64,000 nucleotides of DNA from the IMG/VR virus record IMGVR_UViG_3300017735_000003, positions 1 through 64,000 of that record; one strand, 5' to 3'. Below, piece by piece: positions 25,994 to 32,144 of this stretch (position 1 is the first letter of the stretch; every line of letters begins with the position of its first letter). This DNA is from a virus. The translations under genes were made by a program, and so were the position numbers. The notes below the pieces were generated by a model, which was not told the origin of the DNA, made no database searches, and saw only the letters and a program-made list of their open reading frames with translations.

Positions 25994-26412
25994 GTAATAT
26001 TCCTTTCTTTACCGTTCAAGAATGGGAGGAGCAATGGGATAATCTCTTTGCTCGCGTTGAGAACGGTGAAACACTTGGGGTGACAAATGGCACACAATGT
26101 GCTATTATGTTACCGTACACAATCTATCAATCAATCAAACCAACTTCTAAAGAAATGATCGTATCTGCTCCTATCGCTCGTATGCTGACCGCTGAACAGT
26201 CTAGTGCTGTTGCATTCATCAAGATCGAAGACAACATTGTAACTATTTCATATCAGTCTAATCCTGATAACATGTATGAGTTCACCAGTGAATCACAATC
26301 ATTTGTATCACAACTGACGCAAATTGTTGAGGCAGAAGATCTTATGGGCATGTCTCTCGGTGGTGTTATTGCTGATGCTCGCCGCGTTGGTGATTTAGTC
26401 CAGAATGGTTAG
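25990..26412 (+). CDS. Protein with Phd/YefM antitoxin-like N-terminus, 140 aa
   Basis: Residues 6-50 (FFTVQEWEEQWDNLFARVEN, GETLGVTNGTQCAIMLPYTI) follow the Phd/YefM pattern: an amphipathic helix, 'xxVExGExxxVTxxGxxxAVMxP', then a helix. Phd-type proteins bind their own operator and neutralise a toxin through the C-terminus. Here the C-terminal 80 residues form an unrelated-looking beta/alpha segment. The small downstream genes do not resemble Doc or RelE toxins. A regulator without a toxin is possible. Confidence 0.55.
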   Translation: MSNIPFFTVQEWEEQWDNLFARVENGETLGVTNGTQCAIMLPYTIYQSIKPTSKEMIVSAPIARMLTAEQSSAVAFIKIEDNIVTISYQSNPDNMYEFTSESQSFVSQLTQIVEAEDLMGMSLGGVIADARRVGDLVQNG

Positions 26413-26542
26413 TATTCCATTAGTATACGAAGAAATTGTTCTTCTTCAAGAAATCCTGATCGCTATCGATAACGCTGAACCAGTTATCATCGAGGATCAG
26501 GATTTATTTCACTCACTTTATCTCAAGGTAATGCAATCATGA
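26405..26542 (+). CDS. Hypothetical protein, 45 aa
   Basis: Short acidic/hydrophobic helical ORF (MVSIPLVYEEIVLLQEILIA...) overlapping the upstream gene by eight bases and the downstream ATG by four (ATGA). No family was recognised. Confidence 0.6.
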   Translation: MVSIPLVYEEIVLLQEILIAIDNAEPVIIEDQDLFHSLYLKVMQS

Positions 26543-26682
26543 CTTATATTGTTACCATGTATGCCGCTGGCAAAACATTCAAAGAAAAAGTAATCGCTGC
26601 TAATCCTCAAGATGCTCGCACAACTGCTGAAGCCCGTAACCCCAGTGCAACAGTCATGGGAGTTACTGTTCAATTCGACTGA
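26539..26682 (+). CDS. Hypothetical protein, 47 aa
   Basis: Small ORF (MTYIVTMYAAGKTFKEKVIA..., ending VMGVTVQFD) resembling a short ferredoxin-like beta-alpha-beta peptide. It overlaps the upstream stop (ATGA). No family was recognised. Confidence 0.6.
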   Translation: MTYIVTMYAAGKTFKEKVIAANPQDARTTAEARNPSATVMGVTVQFD

Positions 26683-26812
26683 ATATGTTGATGAAAGTGT
26701 TGATGGAGCGATTGAAGATCACCACATCAATGAATTACATAAGTTTGCTGAACTGTCAATCAACCCTGTGACAGTTCATAAACTGGTTGCTAGTACGTGG
26801 CAAACGCTCTAG
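26612..26812 (+). CDS. Possible overlapping gene, up to 66 aa
   Basis: The ORF continues past the 47-aa gene in another frame and fills the gap to the next promoter. The part after 26683 (EYVDESVDGAIEDHHINELH, then KFAELSINPVTVHKLVASTW) looks like a real helical protein, but has no in-frame ATG, GTG or TTG of its own. Possible starts are ATG 26612 or GTG 26645, both inside the other gene, or a programmed frameshift. Confidence 0.4.
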   Translation: MLAQLLKPVTPVQQSWELLFNSTEYVDESVDGAIEDHHINELHKFAELSINPVTVHKLVASTWQTL

Positions 26813-26825
26813 CATGGTCTATAAT
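26771..26825 (+). promoter_or_regulatory. Dyad promoter (class A) for the 26847 gene
   Basis: ACAGTT-CATA-AACTGG at 26771-26786. The -10 TATAAT (26820-26825) starts 38 bases after the A of ACTGG. From the -10 onward the sequence TATAATTAATTCATCA is repeated in the next promoter. Confidence 0.7.
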
Positions 26826-26846
26826 TAATTCATCAGCAAAGCACTC

Positions 26847-27098
26847 ATGACCGTCACCATCGTCAAGCACTCCTTCTACAAGATCGAGATCGACACTCAT
26901 GAGGCACCACAGCAACCGATCGTGTATTTCCGTAAGGAAGGCAAGTGTACCACTGCTAAGGGCATGGATCGTCAGCATGATCGTATTGTGATGGAGACTG
27001 TTGAGCAATGGCGTCCATTCTCACAGCAGATCCGTCGCTACACTGTCTCTCGTGTGCCAGTTGACGTAGTGGTCGGTGGCGAGATCCGCAAGGCATAA
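26847..27098 (+). CDS. Hypothetical protein, 83 aa
   Basis: Beta-rich, Arg-rich protein (MTVTIVKHSFYKIEIDTHEA..., VEQWRPFSQQIRRYTVSRVP). G+C-richer codons than the late genes. Monocistronic by promoter layout. No family was recognised. Confidence 0.7.
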   Translation: MTVTIVKHSFYKIEIDTHEAPQQPIVYFRKEGKCTTAKGMDRQHDRIVMETVEQWRPFSQQIRRYTVSRVPVDVVVGGEIRKA

Positions 27099-27111
27099 TA
27101 CCTGCTATAAT
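27057..27111 (+). promoter_or_regulatory. Dyad promoter (class A) for the 27139 gene
   Basis: CCAGTT-GACG-TAGTGG at 27057-27072, inside the upstream gene end. The -10 TATAAT (27106-27111) starts 38 bases after the A of AGTGG. The 16 bases from the -10 onward match the promoter at 26771-26825. Confidence 0.65.
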
Positions 27112-27138
27112 TAATTCATCAACCAAGGAACCCCACTC

Positions 27139-27369
27139 ATGATCGTTCTCACCTGCGAAGACCACGGATGTGCTTATTCTATTGATAGCGAGGGCACATT
27201 ATACTATAGTGTGCAATATAATGATGGATCTATTAATGTAGAAGACTGGGATGAAGTCGATCATATGGCATTGTTAGGTGAAGAGTGTGAGTATAAGACA
27301 ATCATTGATACTGTTCATGAGCAACTGATTGCCATGAGTAAGTTAATTGGAGAGTATTATCAGGCATAA
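27139..27369 (+). CDS. Hypothetical acidic protein, 76 aa
   Basis: Acidic beta-rich protein (CEDHGCAYSIDSEGTLYYSV, EDWDEVDHMALLGEECEY). Single gene behind its own promoter. No family was recognised. Confidence 0.7.
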   Translation: MIVLTCEDHGCAYSIDSEGTLYYSVQYNDGSINVEDWDEVDHMALLGEECEYKTIIDTVHEQLIAMSKLIGEYYQA

Positions 27370-27412
27370 TTAGTATAGTTCCGCATCGTTCTTCATTCTT
27401 TCCGCATTCATC

Positions 27413-27868
27413 ATGACTACTACTTTCACTGACTACGTTGCTACTCAAGATGCTCGTAATAGTATTCAACTTAAGGTACGTGAGTATGCATTAATGTTAT
27501 GTGATGCATTGGAATATGACTTCAAGCGTGATAGCATTCGCCGTGCTAACTTCTTTAATCATACTGATCCTGAGTATAAAGCACAACGTCTTGAATCTAT
27601 TGAGCGTGGTGATTGCCTGTATAAGTTTTATATTGAATCCGGTCGTAAGTATCACAAGATCATTATGGAGACTGAGAGTGGTAATCGTAGCGTACATTGC
27701 TTTATTAACATGAAGACTGGTGAGTTGCATAAAGCAGCATCATTCAAAGCACCAGTGAAAGAAGCACGTTTCGATCTGAATATCATTAAAGAGCGTGAGT
27801 TTGTCCTTGAGAAGTGTGACTGGAGTGGTGGATATCTTTATAAGAATGCATACTACCAAGGTGCCTGA
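27413..27868 (+). CDS. Hypothetical protein, 151 aa
   Basis: The protein has a helical N-terminus (DYVATQDARNSIQLKVREYA) and a beta-sheet middle (DCLYKFYIESGRKYHKIIME, SVHCFINMKTGELHKAAS) ending in SGGYLYKNAYYQGA. The beta-sheet part resembles the small DUF-type proteins common in cyanophages. Its stop is one base from the next ATG. Confidence 0.7.
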   Translation: MTTTFTDYVATQDARNSIQLKVREYALMLCDALEYDFKRDSIRRANFFNHTDPEYKAQRLESIERGDCLYKFYIESGRKYHKIIMETESGNRSVHCFINMKTGELHKAASFKAPVKEARFDLNIIKEREFVLEKCDWSGGYLYKNAYYQGA

Positions 27869-27869
27869 T

Positions 27870-28070
27870 ATGCAGTACACTAAAGAACAATTGATTGATG
27901 CACTCGTATATGAGTGGGATTACCTTTGCCATGATGATTACGATCCTGATGATGACACACCAGAAGAGTATCGTCTTAAGTTAGAGTTACTTACTACTGA
28001 AGAACTGGTAGAAGAAACATCTACTGGTGAAGGATATACTTTAGAAGAGTTTATGGAGAACTGGTTATGA
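27870..28070 (+). CDS. Hypothetical acidic protein, 66 aa
   Basis: Very acidic helical protein (DALVYEWDYLCHDDYDPDDD, EEYRLKLELLTTEELVEE). ATG 27870 was chosen because it follows the previous stop directly; the longer in-frame ORF would overlap that gene. Four-base overlap with the following oxygenase. Confidence 0.65.
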   Translation: MQYTKEQLIDALVYEWDYLCHDDYDPDDDTPEEYRLKLELLTTEELVEETSTGEGYTLEEFMENWL

Positions 28071-28600
28071 CAGTTGTTGCAGAGTATAAGGATATATTGT
28101 CACAAGAAGATTGGAATACTGTTCGTAATATCTTAAAGCGTCCACAATGGAAGTTCGGTCATACTTCTACGCATCTTGATAGTCTCGCATCAGTACTGCC
28201 AAGACCGAAATATTGGAAGATGAAGTTACATGAGGATGAATTCTTTATGTCATATATGTCAGAGATCATACTCAACCTAGTTCCAGTTAATAATCTCAAG
28301 GTCAGGAACGTATATGCTGGAGGTAATACATTCGGTACGTCTGGTGATATTCATACTGATAGTGAAGATGATAACTATTATACTTTTTTATATCATGCCT
28401 CACCTGATCTATGGAAACCAATGTATGGAGGTAAGACATCATTCTATCCAGTCAATGCTCCCCCTGAGTATTACGAGTTCACTCCTAATAGCGGTCTCTT
28501 CTTTCACTCTAATGTCCCACATCTAGGTGAACCAGTCACTAGATACTTTGATGGATTACGCATCTGCATTGCATTTAAACTTATACCCTTACTCTCATGA
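28067..28600 (+). CDS. 2OG-Fe(II) oxygenase 4
   Basis: The 177-residue protein has TSGDIHTDSED with H96-x-D98, GGKTSFYP, PNSGLFFHSNVPHLGEP with distal His152, and Arg165 (GLRICIAF) for 2-oxoglutarate. The iron and 2OG residues are all present. It overlaps both neighbours by four bases, and the following gene is another oxygenase, so the two may act in one pathway. Confidence 0.8.
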   Translation: MTVVAEYKDILSQEDWNTVRNILKRPQWKFGHTSTHLDSLASVLPRPKYWKMKLHEDEFFMSYMSEIILNLVPVNNLKVRNVYAGGNTFGTSGDIHTDSEDDNYYTFLYHASPDLWKPMYGGKTSFYPVNAPPEYYEFTPNSGLFFHSNVPHLGEPVTRYFDGLRICIAFKLIPLLS

Positions 28601-29223
28601 TTCATAATCATATCTACTATTCGGATGAACCAATCATTACATCAGAATTCTGTAATGATCTTATTAATAAGTTTGAACAAGATCCCCACCTACGTTCTGG
28701 TTCTACTGGACCAACTAATGTTATAGATGATAGGATTAAGAAGTCAACTGATCTTCATATCACATCACATCCTGGGTATGAAGAAGAACATGAAGTCCTG
28801 AAGAAAGCAACAATTAATCAATTTGCTGAGTATAAGAAAGCATTAGAAGAGTTAGTCCCAGTATATTACTTGACTACTGTTGGTATGAAGTTCCCTGGAT
28901 TTAATATGCAGAGGACATTACCAGGTGAGTATTATAATTGGCATTGTGATGAAGATAATGTAGCAGGTGGTAGAAACTATTCTAGAGGCATTACTTATAT
29001 CATATACATGAATGATATACACAATGATGGTTATACTGAGTTCTATGATGGGACACGTATTCAACCCAAGCAAGGGCATTGTTTATTGTTTCCCGCAACT
29101 TGGACTTATGTTCATCGTGGTGTTCCGCCTGTTGATGAAACGAAGTACTTATGCACTGGTTGGGCATACTATCAGGGGTTAGTTAATCCAACAGATCGGC
29201 AGGGTAATATGCGTGTTATGTGA
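28597..29223 (+). CDS. 2OG-Fe(II) oxygenase 5
   Basis: The 208-residue protein has GEYYNWHCDED with H116-x-D118, the core GITYIIYMNDIHNDGYTEFY, LFPATWTYVHRGVPP with distal His173, and Lys183 in the 2OG position. It is most like prolyl-4-hydroxylase type cyanophage oxygenases. It is the last gene before the 520-bp gene-free region. Confidence 0.85.
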   Translation: MIHNHIYYSDEPIITSEFCNDLINKFEQDPHLRSGSTGPTNVIDDRIKKSTDLHITSHPGYEEEHEVLKKATINQFAEYKKALEELVPVYYLTTVGMKFPGFNMQRTLPGEYYNWHCDEDNVAGGRNYSRGITYIIYMNDIHNDGYTEFYDGTRIQPKQGHCLLFPATWTYVHRGVPPVDETKYLCTGWAYYQGLVNPTDRQGNMRVM

Positions 29224-29265
29224 TGTTTACTGTATGAATTAAATGTTAATTAAAATATACTTTAG

Positions 29266-29310
29266 TTTTCCACAACCCTGTGGATAATGTGTGGAAAAAG
29301 GTGTGGAATA
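29266..29310 (+). repeat. Cluster of four DnaA-box-like sites
   Basis: TTTTCCACA (29266-29274), TGTGGATAA (29279-29287, exact reverse complement of the TTATCCACA consensus), TGTGGAAAA (29290-29298) and TGTGGAATA (29302-29310). The last three are in one direction with starts 11 and 12 bases apart, about one helical turn. Confidence 0.65.
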
Positions 29311-29418
29311 CTTCATAATGCCTTGTAATGGTTGATAATGTACGGAGGTCTTTCTGTCTTAGCGTGCAACGTACCGAAAGTCAAGCCGATGTATAAGATC
29401 TTCACAATTACTCCATAC

Positions 29419-29447
29419 TTGACAAAACTGCCAGAAGGCATTATAAT
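29419..29447 (+). promoter_or_regulatory. Sigma70-type promoter, perfect consensus
   Basis: TTGACA at 29419-29424, a 17-base spacer, TATAAT at 29442-29447, inside the gene-free region, reading toward tRNA-Leu. Confidence 0.8.
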
Positions 29448-29531
29448 AACTCTGTAGGGGTTCAAAGGTAGCAAACCCTATAAGATCCTCTGAATGCCCC
29501 TTAGAATGTCTTCTGAGTGCCTCTGAGAGAC

Positions 29532-29561
29532 TTGACAGAACTACAGTTCCTATGCTATTAT
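29532..29561 (+). promoter_or_regulatory. Sigma70-type promoter
   Basis: TTGACA at 29532-29537, an 18-base spacer, TATTAT at 29556-29561. Transcription near 29568 would start just before the 22-bp inverted repeat. Confidence 0.7.
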
Positions 29562-29573
29562 GAAATCTGTTGG

Positions 29574-29653
29574 TTCTGAGGTTTTTATAATTCCTGAGAA
29601 ACTTATAGAAACTCAGAAATTGAAGAAACTGAGGAATTATAAAAACCTCAGAA
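29574..29653 (+). repeat. Perfect 22-bp inverted repeat with 36-nt loop
   Basis: Arms 29574-29595 and 29632-29653 are perfectly complementary; the core arm is CTGAGGTTTTTATAATTCCT. The loop contains further GAAACT/CTCAG elements. As RNA it would form a long double-stranded stem directly at the start of the tRNA-Leu transcript. Confidence 0.85.
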
Positions 29654-29742
29654 GTTTAAAAAACTTAAAAAGTTTAAAAGTTAAGTATTTAAGTATTTCA
29701 CAGAACTGTGGAAAACTTTATAATTAAATAACTTTATTAACT

Positions 29743-29827
29743 GGGACTATGGTGAAATTGGTAAACACAACAGACTTAAAATCTGTCGAACATTAAGTTC
29801 TTGTCAGTTCAATTCTGACTAGTCCTA
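29743..29827 (+). tRNA. tRNA-Leu (anticodon TAA)
   Basis: Acceptor 29743-29749 pairs with 29820-29826 (a G.T at the first pair), discriminator A 29827. The anticodon arm is ACAGA-CTTAAAA-TCTGT with anticodon TAA. A long variable arm and a T arm GTCAG-TTCAATT-CTGAC follow. CCA is not encoded. Confidence 0.9.
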
Positions 29828-29828
29828 T

Positions 29829-29848
29829 TGATAGTATTATAACTATCA
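29829..29848 (+). terminator. Hairpin after tRNA-Leu, weak terminator or processing site
   Basis: 7-bp stem TGATAGT / ACTATCA with loop ATTATA, followed by TTTG. The short T run makes termination uncertain. Confidence 0.4.
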
Positions 29849-29872
29849 TTTGTAAACATTAAAGACTAAGAC

Positions 29873-30028
29873 ATGTCTTCAACTAAATTTGAGTATTACT
29901 TCGAGACTGACGAAGGTGACAGTCAAGAAGGTTATATTGTTGCAAACAATCACCAAACTGCTGTGAAAAAACTTAAGAAAGAGAATCGAAAACTTAAGAT
30001 CACCTATCTAGATGTACAACCAACCTAA
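29873..30028 (+). CDS. Hypothetical protein, 51 aa
   Basis: Acidic N-terminus and Lys-rich C-terminus (MSSTKFEYYFETDEGDSQEG..., AVKKLKKENRKLKITYL). First gene after tRNA-Leu. No family was recognised. Confidence 0.65.
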   Translation: MSSTKFEYYFETDEGDSQEGYIVANNHQTAVKKLKKENRKLKITYLDVQPT

Positions 30029-30042
30029 TTTATTTGAAGACA

Positions 30043-30288
30043 ATGAAAGAACAATCTGACAACTATGTGGTCTGTGAAGGGTATGCTTACTGGGAAAAGG
30101 ATGGCAACTACTTCACAACAACCGTTGACAAACGTAAGAATATCGACTGGAAGAATGCTTCTAGAATTGATATTAAATCCCCTGGTGGACTTGATATCTC
30201 TAATATACATCAACTGTATGATTGTCTCCACACAATCAAATCAGCACAGCGACAGTTACTTAACGAAACTCGTAAAATCGCCGTTTAA
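30043..30288 (+). CDS. Hypothetical protein, 81 aa
   Basis: Small protein with VVCEGYAYWEKDGNYFTTTV and a helical C-terminus (DCLHTIKSAQRQLLNETRK). The GYA-W segment loosely resembles the 17018 product. ATG 30043 was preferred over an upstream TTG. Confidence 0.65.
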   Translation: MKEQSDNYVVCEGYAYWEKDGNYFTTTVDKRKNIDWKNASRIDIKSPGGLDISNIHQLYDCLHTIKSAQRQLLNETRKIAV

Positions 30289-30292
30289 TAGT

Positions 30293-30445
30293 ATGCATGA
30301 AACAACACTAGATCTCTTCTGTGGTGATGATAACTCAGACGAAGAGAATCATATGTTCGCAGAAGAATTCGCTGCTAGTTTAGAAGAACGTGCTGCATTC
30401 TATGAAGTTACTGTAGACTACTACATGGAGGAGTTTCTAACATAA
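30293..30445 (+). CDS. Hypothetical acidic protein, 50 aa
   Basis: Acidic helical ORF (LDLFCGDDNSDEENHMFAEE...). It starts four bases after the previous stop. The region after it, to 30542, holds only the next promoter. Confidence 0.55.
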   Translation: MHETTLDLFCGDDNSDEENHMFAEEFAASLEERAAFYEVTVDYYMEEFLT

Positions 30446-30464
30446 ACTGGTCAGCCGCCCGTGG

Positions 30465-30519
30465 ACGATTGGTTAACTGTCACATGGTAGCAGGTCAGCG
30501 GTGGGGGATGCTGTAGGAT
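30465..30519 (+). promoter_or_regulatory. Dyad promoter (class B) for the 30543 gene
   Basis: ACGATT-GGTT-AACTGT at 30465-30480, then CAC. The hexamer TAGGAT (30514-30519) starts 38 bases after the A of ACTGT. The 30465 dyad is nearly the same as that at 30703. Confidence 0.55.
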
Positions 30520-30542
30520 GACTTCAGTTGAGAGAAAAACCA

Positions 30543-30710
30543 ATGTGGGACGAAATTCAGGACATGATGGGCGAAATCTTTGACTTTGGAGATGTGACCG
30601 ATGACATCCCGTCCATCCTCTCGTTTGACTGTGACATCGATGATCGGGACGCCATGCCCTTGGACATGCAGGAGGACATTGAGAAGGAAGACCCTCTGCT
30701 GGACGATTGA
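30543..30710 (+). CDS. Very acidic hypothetical protein, 55 aa
   Basis: Almost one residue in three is Asp or Glu (FDFGDVTDDIPSILSFDCDI, DDRDAMPLDMQEDIEKEDP). Such small acidic phage proteins can mimic DNA or bind host polymerase, but no family was recognised. G+C-rich codons. ATG 30543 was chosen over an upstream TTG. Confidence 0.6.
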   Translation: MWDEIQDMMGEIFDFGDVTDDIPSILSFDCDIDDRDAMPLDMQEDIEKEDPLLDD

Positions 30711-30756
30711 CTAACTGTCACCCTAGCGTGGCACAGCACTCAAAATCCTCTATTGT
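30703..30756 (+). promoter_or_regulatory. Dyad promoter (class B) for the 30763 gene
   Basis: ACGATT-GACT-AACTGT at 30703-30718, then CAC, overlapping the end of the acidic gene. The hexamer TATTGT (30751-30756) starts 37 bases after the A of ACTGT. Only six bases separate the -10 from ATG 30763. Confidence 0.6.
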
Positions 30757-30762
30757 AGACAC

Positions 30763-30996
30763 ATGAACAAATTCAAAGATCCTTGCACCATGGCACTTGA
30801 GACCGATGAGGTTCTGATGAACATCCACAACCCCTACGTGGCGAACCTGGTTGAGATGGGATACGACCGGGCAGACTGTGAGATGGTCGCTGCTGCTGGT
30901 CGTGATGCCTCCTATCCTCGCACGATCTACGGTCGGACCTTTGACACCAAGGAAGAATACGATGAGGCACTCGCAGATTATCTTAATGGTCTGTGA
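30763..30996 (+). CDS. Hypothetical protein, 77 aa
   Basis: Helical protein (TDEVLMNIHNPYVANLVEMG, YDRADCEMVAAAGRDA) with a UBA-like start and a C-terminal segment (GRTFDTKEEYDEALADYLNG) that resembles small 'tail' helices of phage regulatory proteins. G+C-rich codons. The -10 is so close that its mRNA would be leaderless. Confidence 0.7.
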   Translation: MNKFKDPCTMALETDEVLMNIHNPYVANLVEMGYDRADCEMVAAAGRDASYPRTIYGRTFDTKEEYDEALADYLNGL

Positions 30997-31031
30997 TCGC
31001 ATTCTGTCCCGTCATCCTCTACAATAGCATC

Positions 31032-31214
31032 ATGCAAACACTTCACGACAATTTTCGCGCTTGCCTCGTTGCCCTTCCAACGTTCATGAAGCACCACGAC
31101 CCAACGTTCATGGAGTCTGTTGAGTGGGTTCTTCGTCAGTGTGGTTGGTGCTATATCTCCAACACTGAATGGAAGATCTTAGAGGCACACTACGAGCACC
31201 ACTGTGCCGACTGA
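31032..31214 (+). CDS. Hypothetical protein, 60 aa
   Basis: Small ORF (MQTLHDNFRACLVALPTFMK..., VEWVLRQCGWCYISNTEW). ATG 31032 was chosen; TACAAT (31020-31025) lies six bases upstream, the same distance as for the 30763 gene. No dyad is visible at the expected place. Confidence 0.65.
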   Translation: MQTLHDNFRACLVALPTFMKHHDPTFMESVEWVLRQCGWCYISNTEWKILEAHYEHHCAD

Positions 31215-31260
31215 CTAAGTGTCACACAAAATAGGCACTGCACCCCAGATGCCTTATATT
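31207..31260 (+). promoter_or_regulatory. Dyad promoter (class B) for the 31289 gene
   Basis: CCGACT-GACT-AAGTGT at 31207-31222, then CAC. The -10 TATATT (31255-31260) starts 37 bases after the A of AGTGT. Confidence 0.6.
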
Positions 31261-31288
31261 GAACAAGTCAACCAAACCGACACCAAAC

Positions 31289-31615
31289 ATGCGTAAGATC
31301 GAAACCCAGATGAACGCCGCCATCAAAGGCAACGCCAACTGGAAACTGAAGAACACGACTGTCACCACGACCGATGGTGTCTCAGAAGTTCGCCTTCATG
31401 GTAACTTGATCGCTAAAGTGGGCGATGATTTCGTCACCGTCTTTGATGGCGGTTGGCAGTCTACCACGACAAAATCACGTTTGAACGCGATCATCAACGA
31501 ATTCTGCAACGCTTTCACCGATGGTGTTTTTCAGAAGGATTTCGCCTGGTATGTTCGCGACAACAAAGTGACTCATGATTTCGTCAATGGTTACACCTTC
31601 GCTGAGTTCGCCTGA
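31289..31615 (+). CDS. Hypothetical protein, 108 aa
   Basis: Soluble alpha/beta protein (MRKIETQMNAAIKGNANWKL..., TVTTTDGVSEVRLHGNLIAK) that resembles small cyanophage DUF proteins with a conserved GNANWKLKNT-type start. ATG 31289 was chosen because transcription should start near 31267, downstream of the first in-frame ATG at 31259. Confidence 0.7.
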   Translation: MRKIETQMNAAIKGNANWKLKNTTVTTTDGVSEVRLHGNLIAKVGDDFVTVFDGGWQSTTTKSRLNAIINEFCNAFTDGVFQKDFAWYVRDNKVTHDFVNGYTFAEFA

Positions 31616-31618
31616 GAA

Positions 31619-31662
31619 ATTGGCACATGGGGGCAAGCGTTGCCCCTCACAGCCCCTATAAT
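31619..31662 (+). promoter_or_regulatory. Dyad-type promoter, right half only
   Basis: ATTGGCACATGGG at 31619-31631 matches the right half-site. The -10 TATAAT (31657-31662) starts 38 bases after the first A. No left half-site is recognisable. GGGGGCAAGC/GTTGCCCC can form a stem between the two. Confidence 0.55.
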
Positions 31663-31686
31663 AAGGACATCAAACGAACCGACACC

Positions 31687-31968
31687 ATGCGTTTCAAAAT
31701 CAACTCTGACCAATCCAGTTCAGTTCACAGTCTCAAAGTCAATCCTATCACGGGAACCGCTCGCGTGAAATGGGGCAAGGCAACGAATTGTGAGTATCGC
31801 TGCACCAGGGTGTCCCGTCGTAAGATCCTCGCTCTGATCCTGGATTCAGATCGTTCGCTCGGTCGTTGGGTTAACCGCCATGCACAGTGGAAAGACTACG
31901 CCATCAAAGGCACCAACGTCTTTCGGAATATTTCCATTGCTCCTTCTGAACTGACGGGGTGGAACTGA
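31687..31968 (+). CDS. Hypothetical basic protein, 93 aa
   Basis: Arg/Lys-rich alpha/beta protein (VKWGKATNCEYRCTRVSRRK, SLGRWVNRHAQWKDYAIKG). KxxxI-type pattern may bind nucleic acid. ATG 31687 was chosen after the predicted start near 31669. No family was recognised. Confidence 0.65.
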   Translation: MRFKINSDQSSSVHSLKVNPITGTARVKWGKATNCEYRCTRVSRRKILALILDSDRSLGRWVNRHAQWKDYAIKGTNVFRNISIAPSELTGWN

Positions 31969-31970
31969 TC

Positions 31971-32144
31971 ATGCAACGTACAGGATTTTTCATTCACAGC
32001 GACAACCCCTCCCCTCTGATGACCAAGGTCATGGAGGACATTCAACGCCAGCACCTGGCAGAGACCGAACGCCGCCAACGCATCAGAGCAGGACTTGAGC
32101 CAGGTGGACAGTGGGGAACCTGGCACATCAGCGACAGACATTGA
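31971..32144 (+). CDS. Hypothetical protein, 57 aa
   Basis: Arg/Gln/Glu-rich helical ORF (MTKVMEDIQRQHLAETERRQ). The ATG lies two bases after the previous stop; an in-frame ATG at 31959 would overlap that gene. The 3' end contains a dyad promoter. Confidence 0.6.
   Translation: MQRTGFFIHSDNPSPLMTKVMEDIQRQHLAETERRQRIRAGLEPGGQWGTWHISDRH

Larger units (their letters stand above)
29224..29742 (+). other. Gene-free region, candidate replication origin
   Basis: About 520 bp without a plausible gene. It holds four DnaA-box-like 9-mers (29266-29310), two sigma70 promoters, about seven CTGAG/CTCAG pentamers between 29487 and 29652, a 22-bp inverted repeat, an AT-rich tract of AAGTTTAAAA-type repeats (29651-29735) and a further TGTGGAAAA (29707-29715). 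The combination resembles either a DnaA-type origin or a T4-like promoter/R-loop origin. Function is inferred. Confidence 0.45.

Noticed and set aside
30446-30490. AACTGGTCAG as a dyad promoter
   Set aside because: No left half-site and no -10 at 37-38 bases; a better site lies 30 bases downstream.
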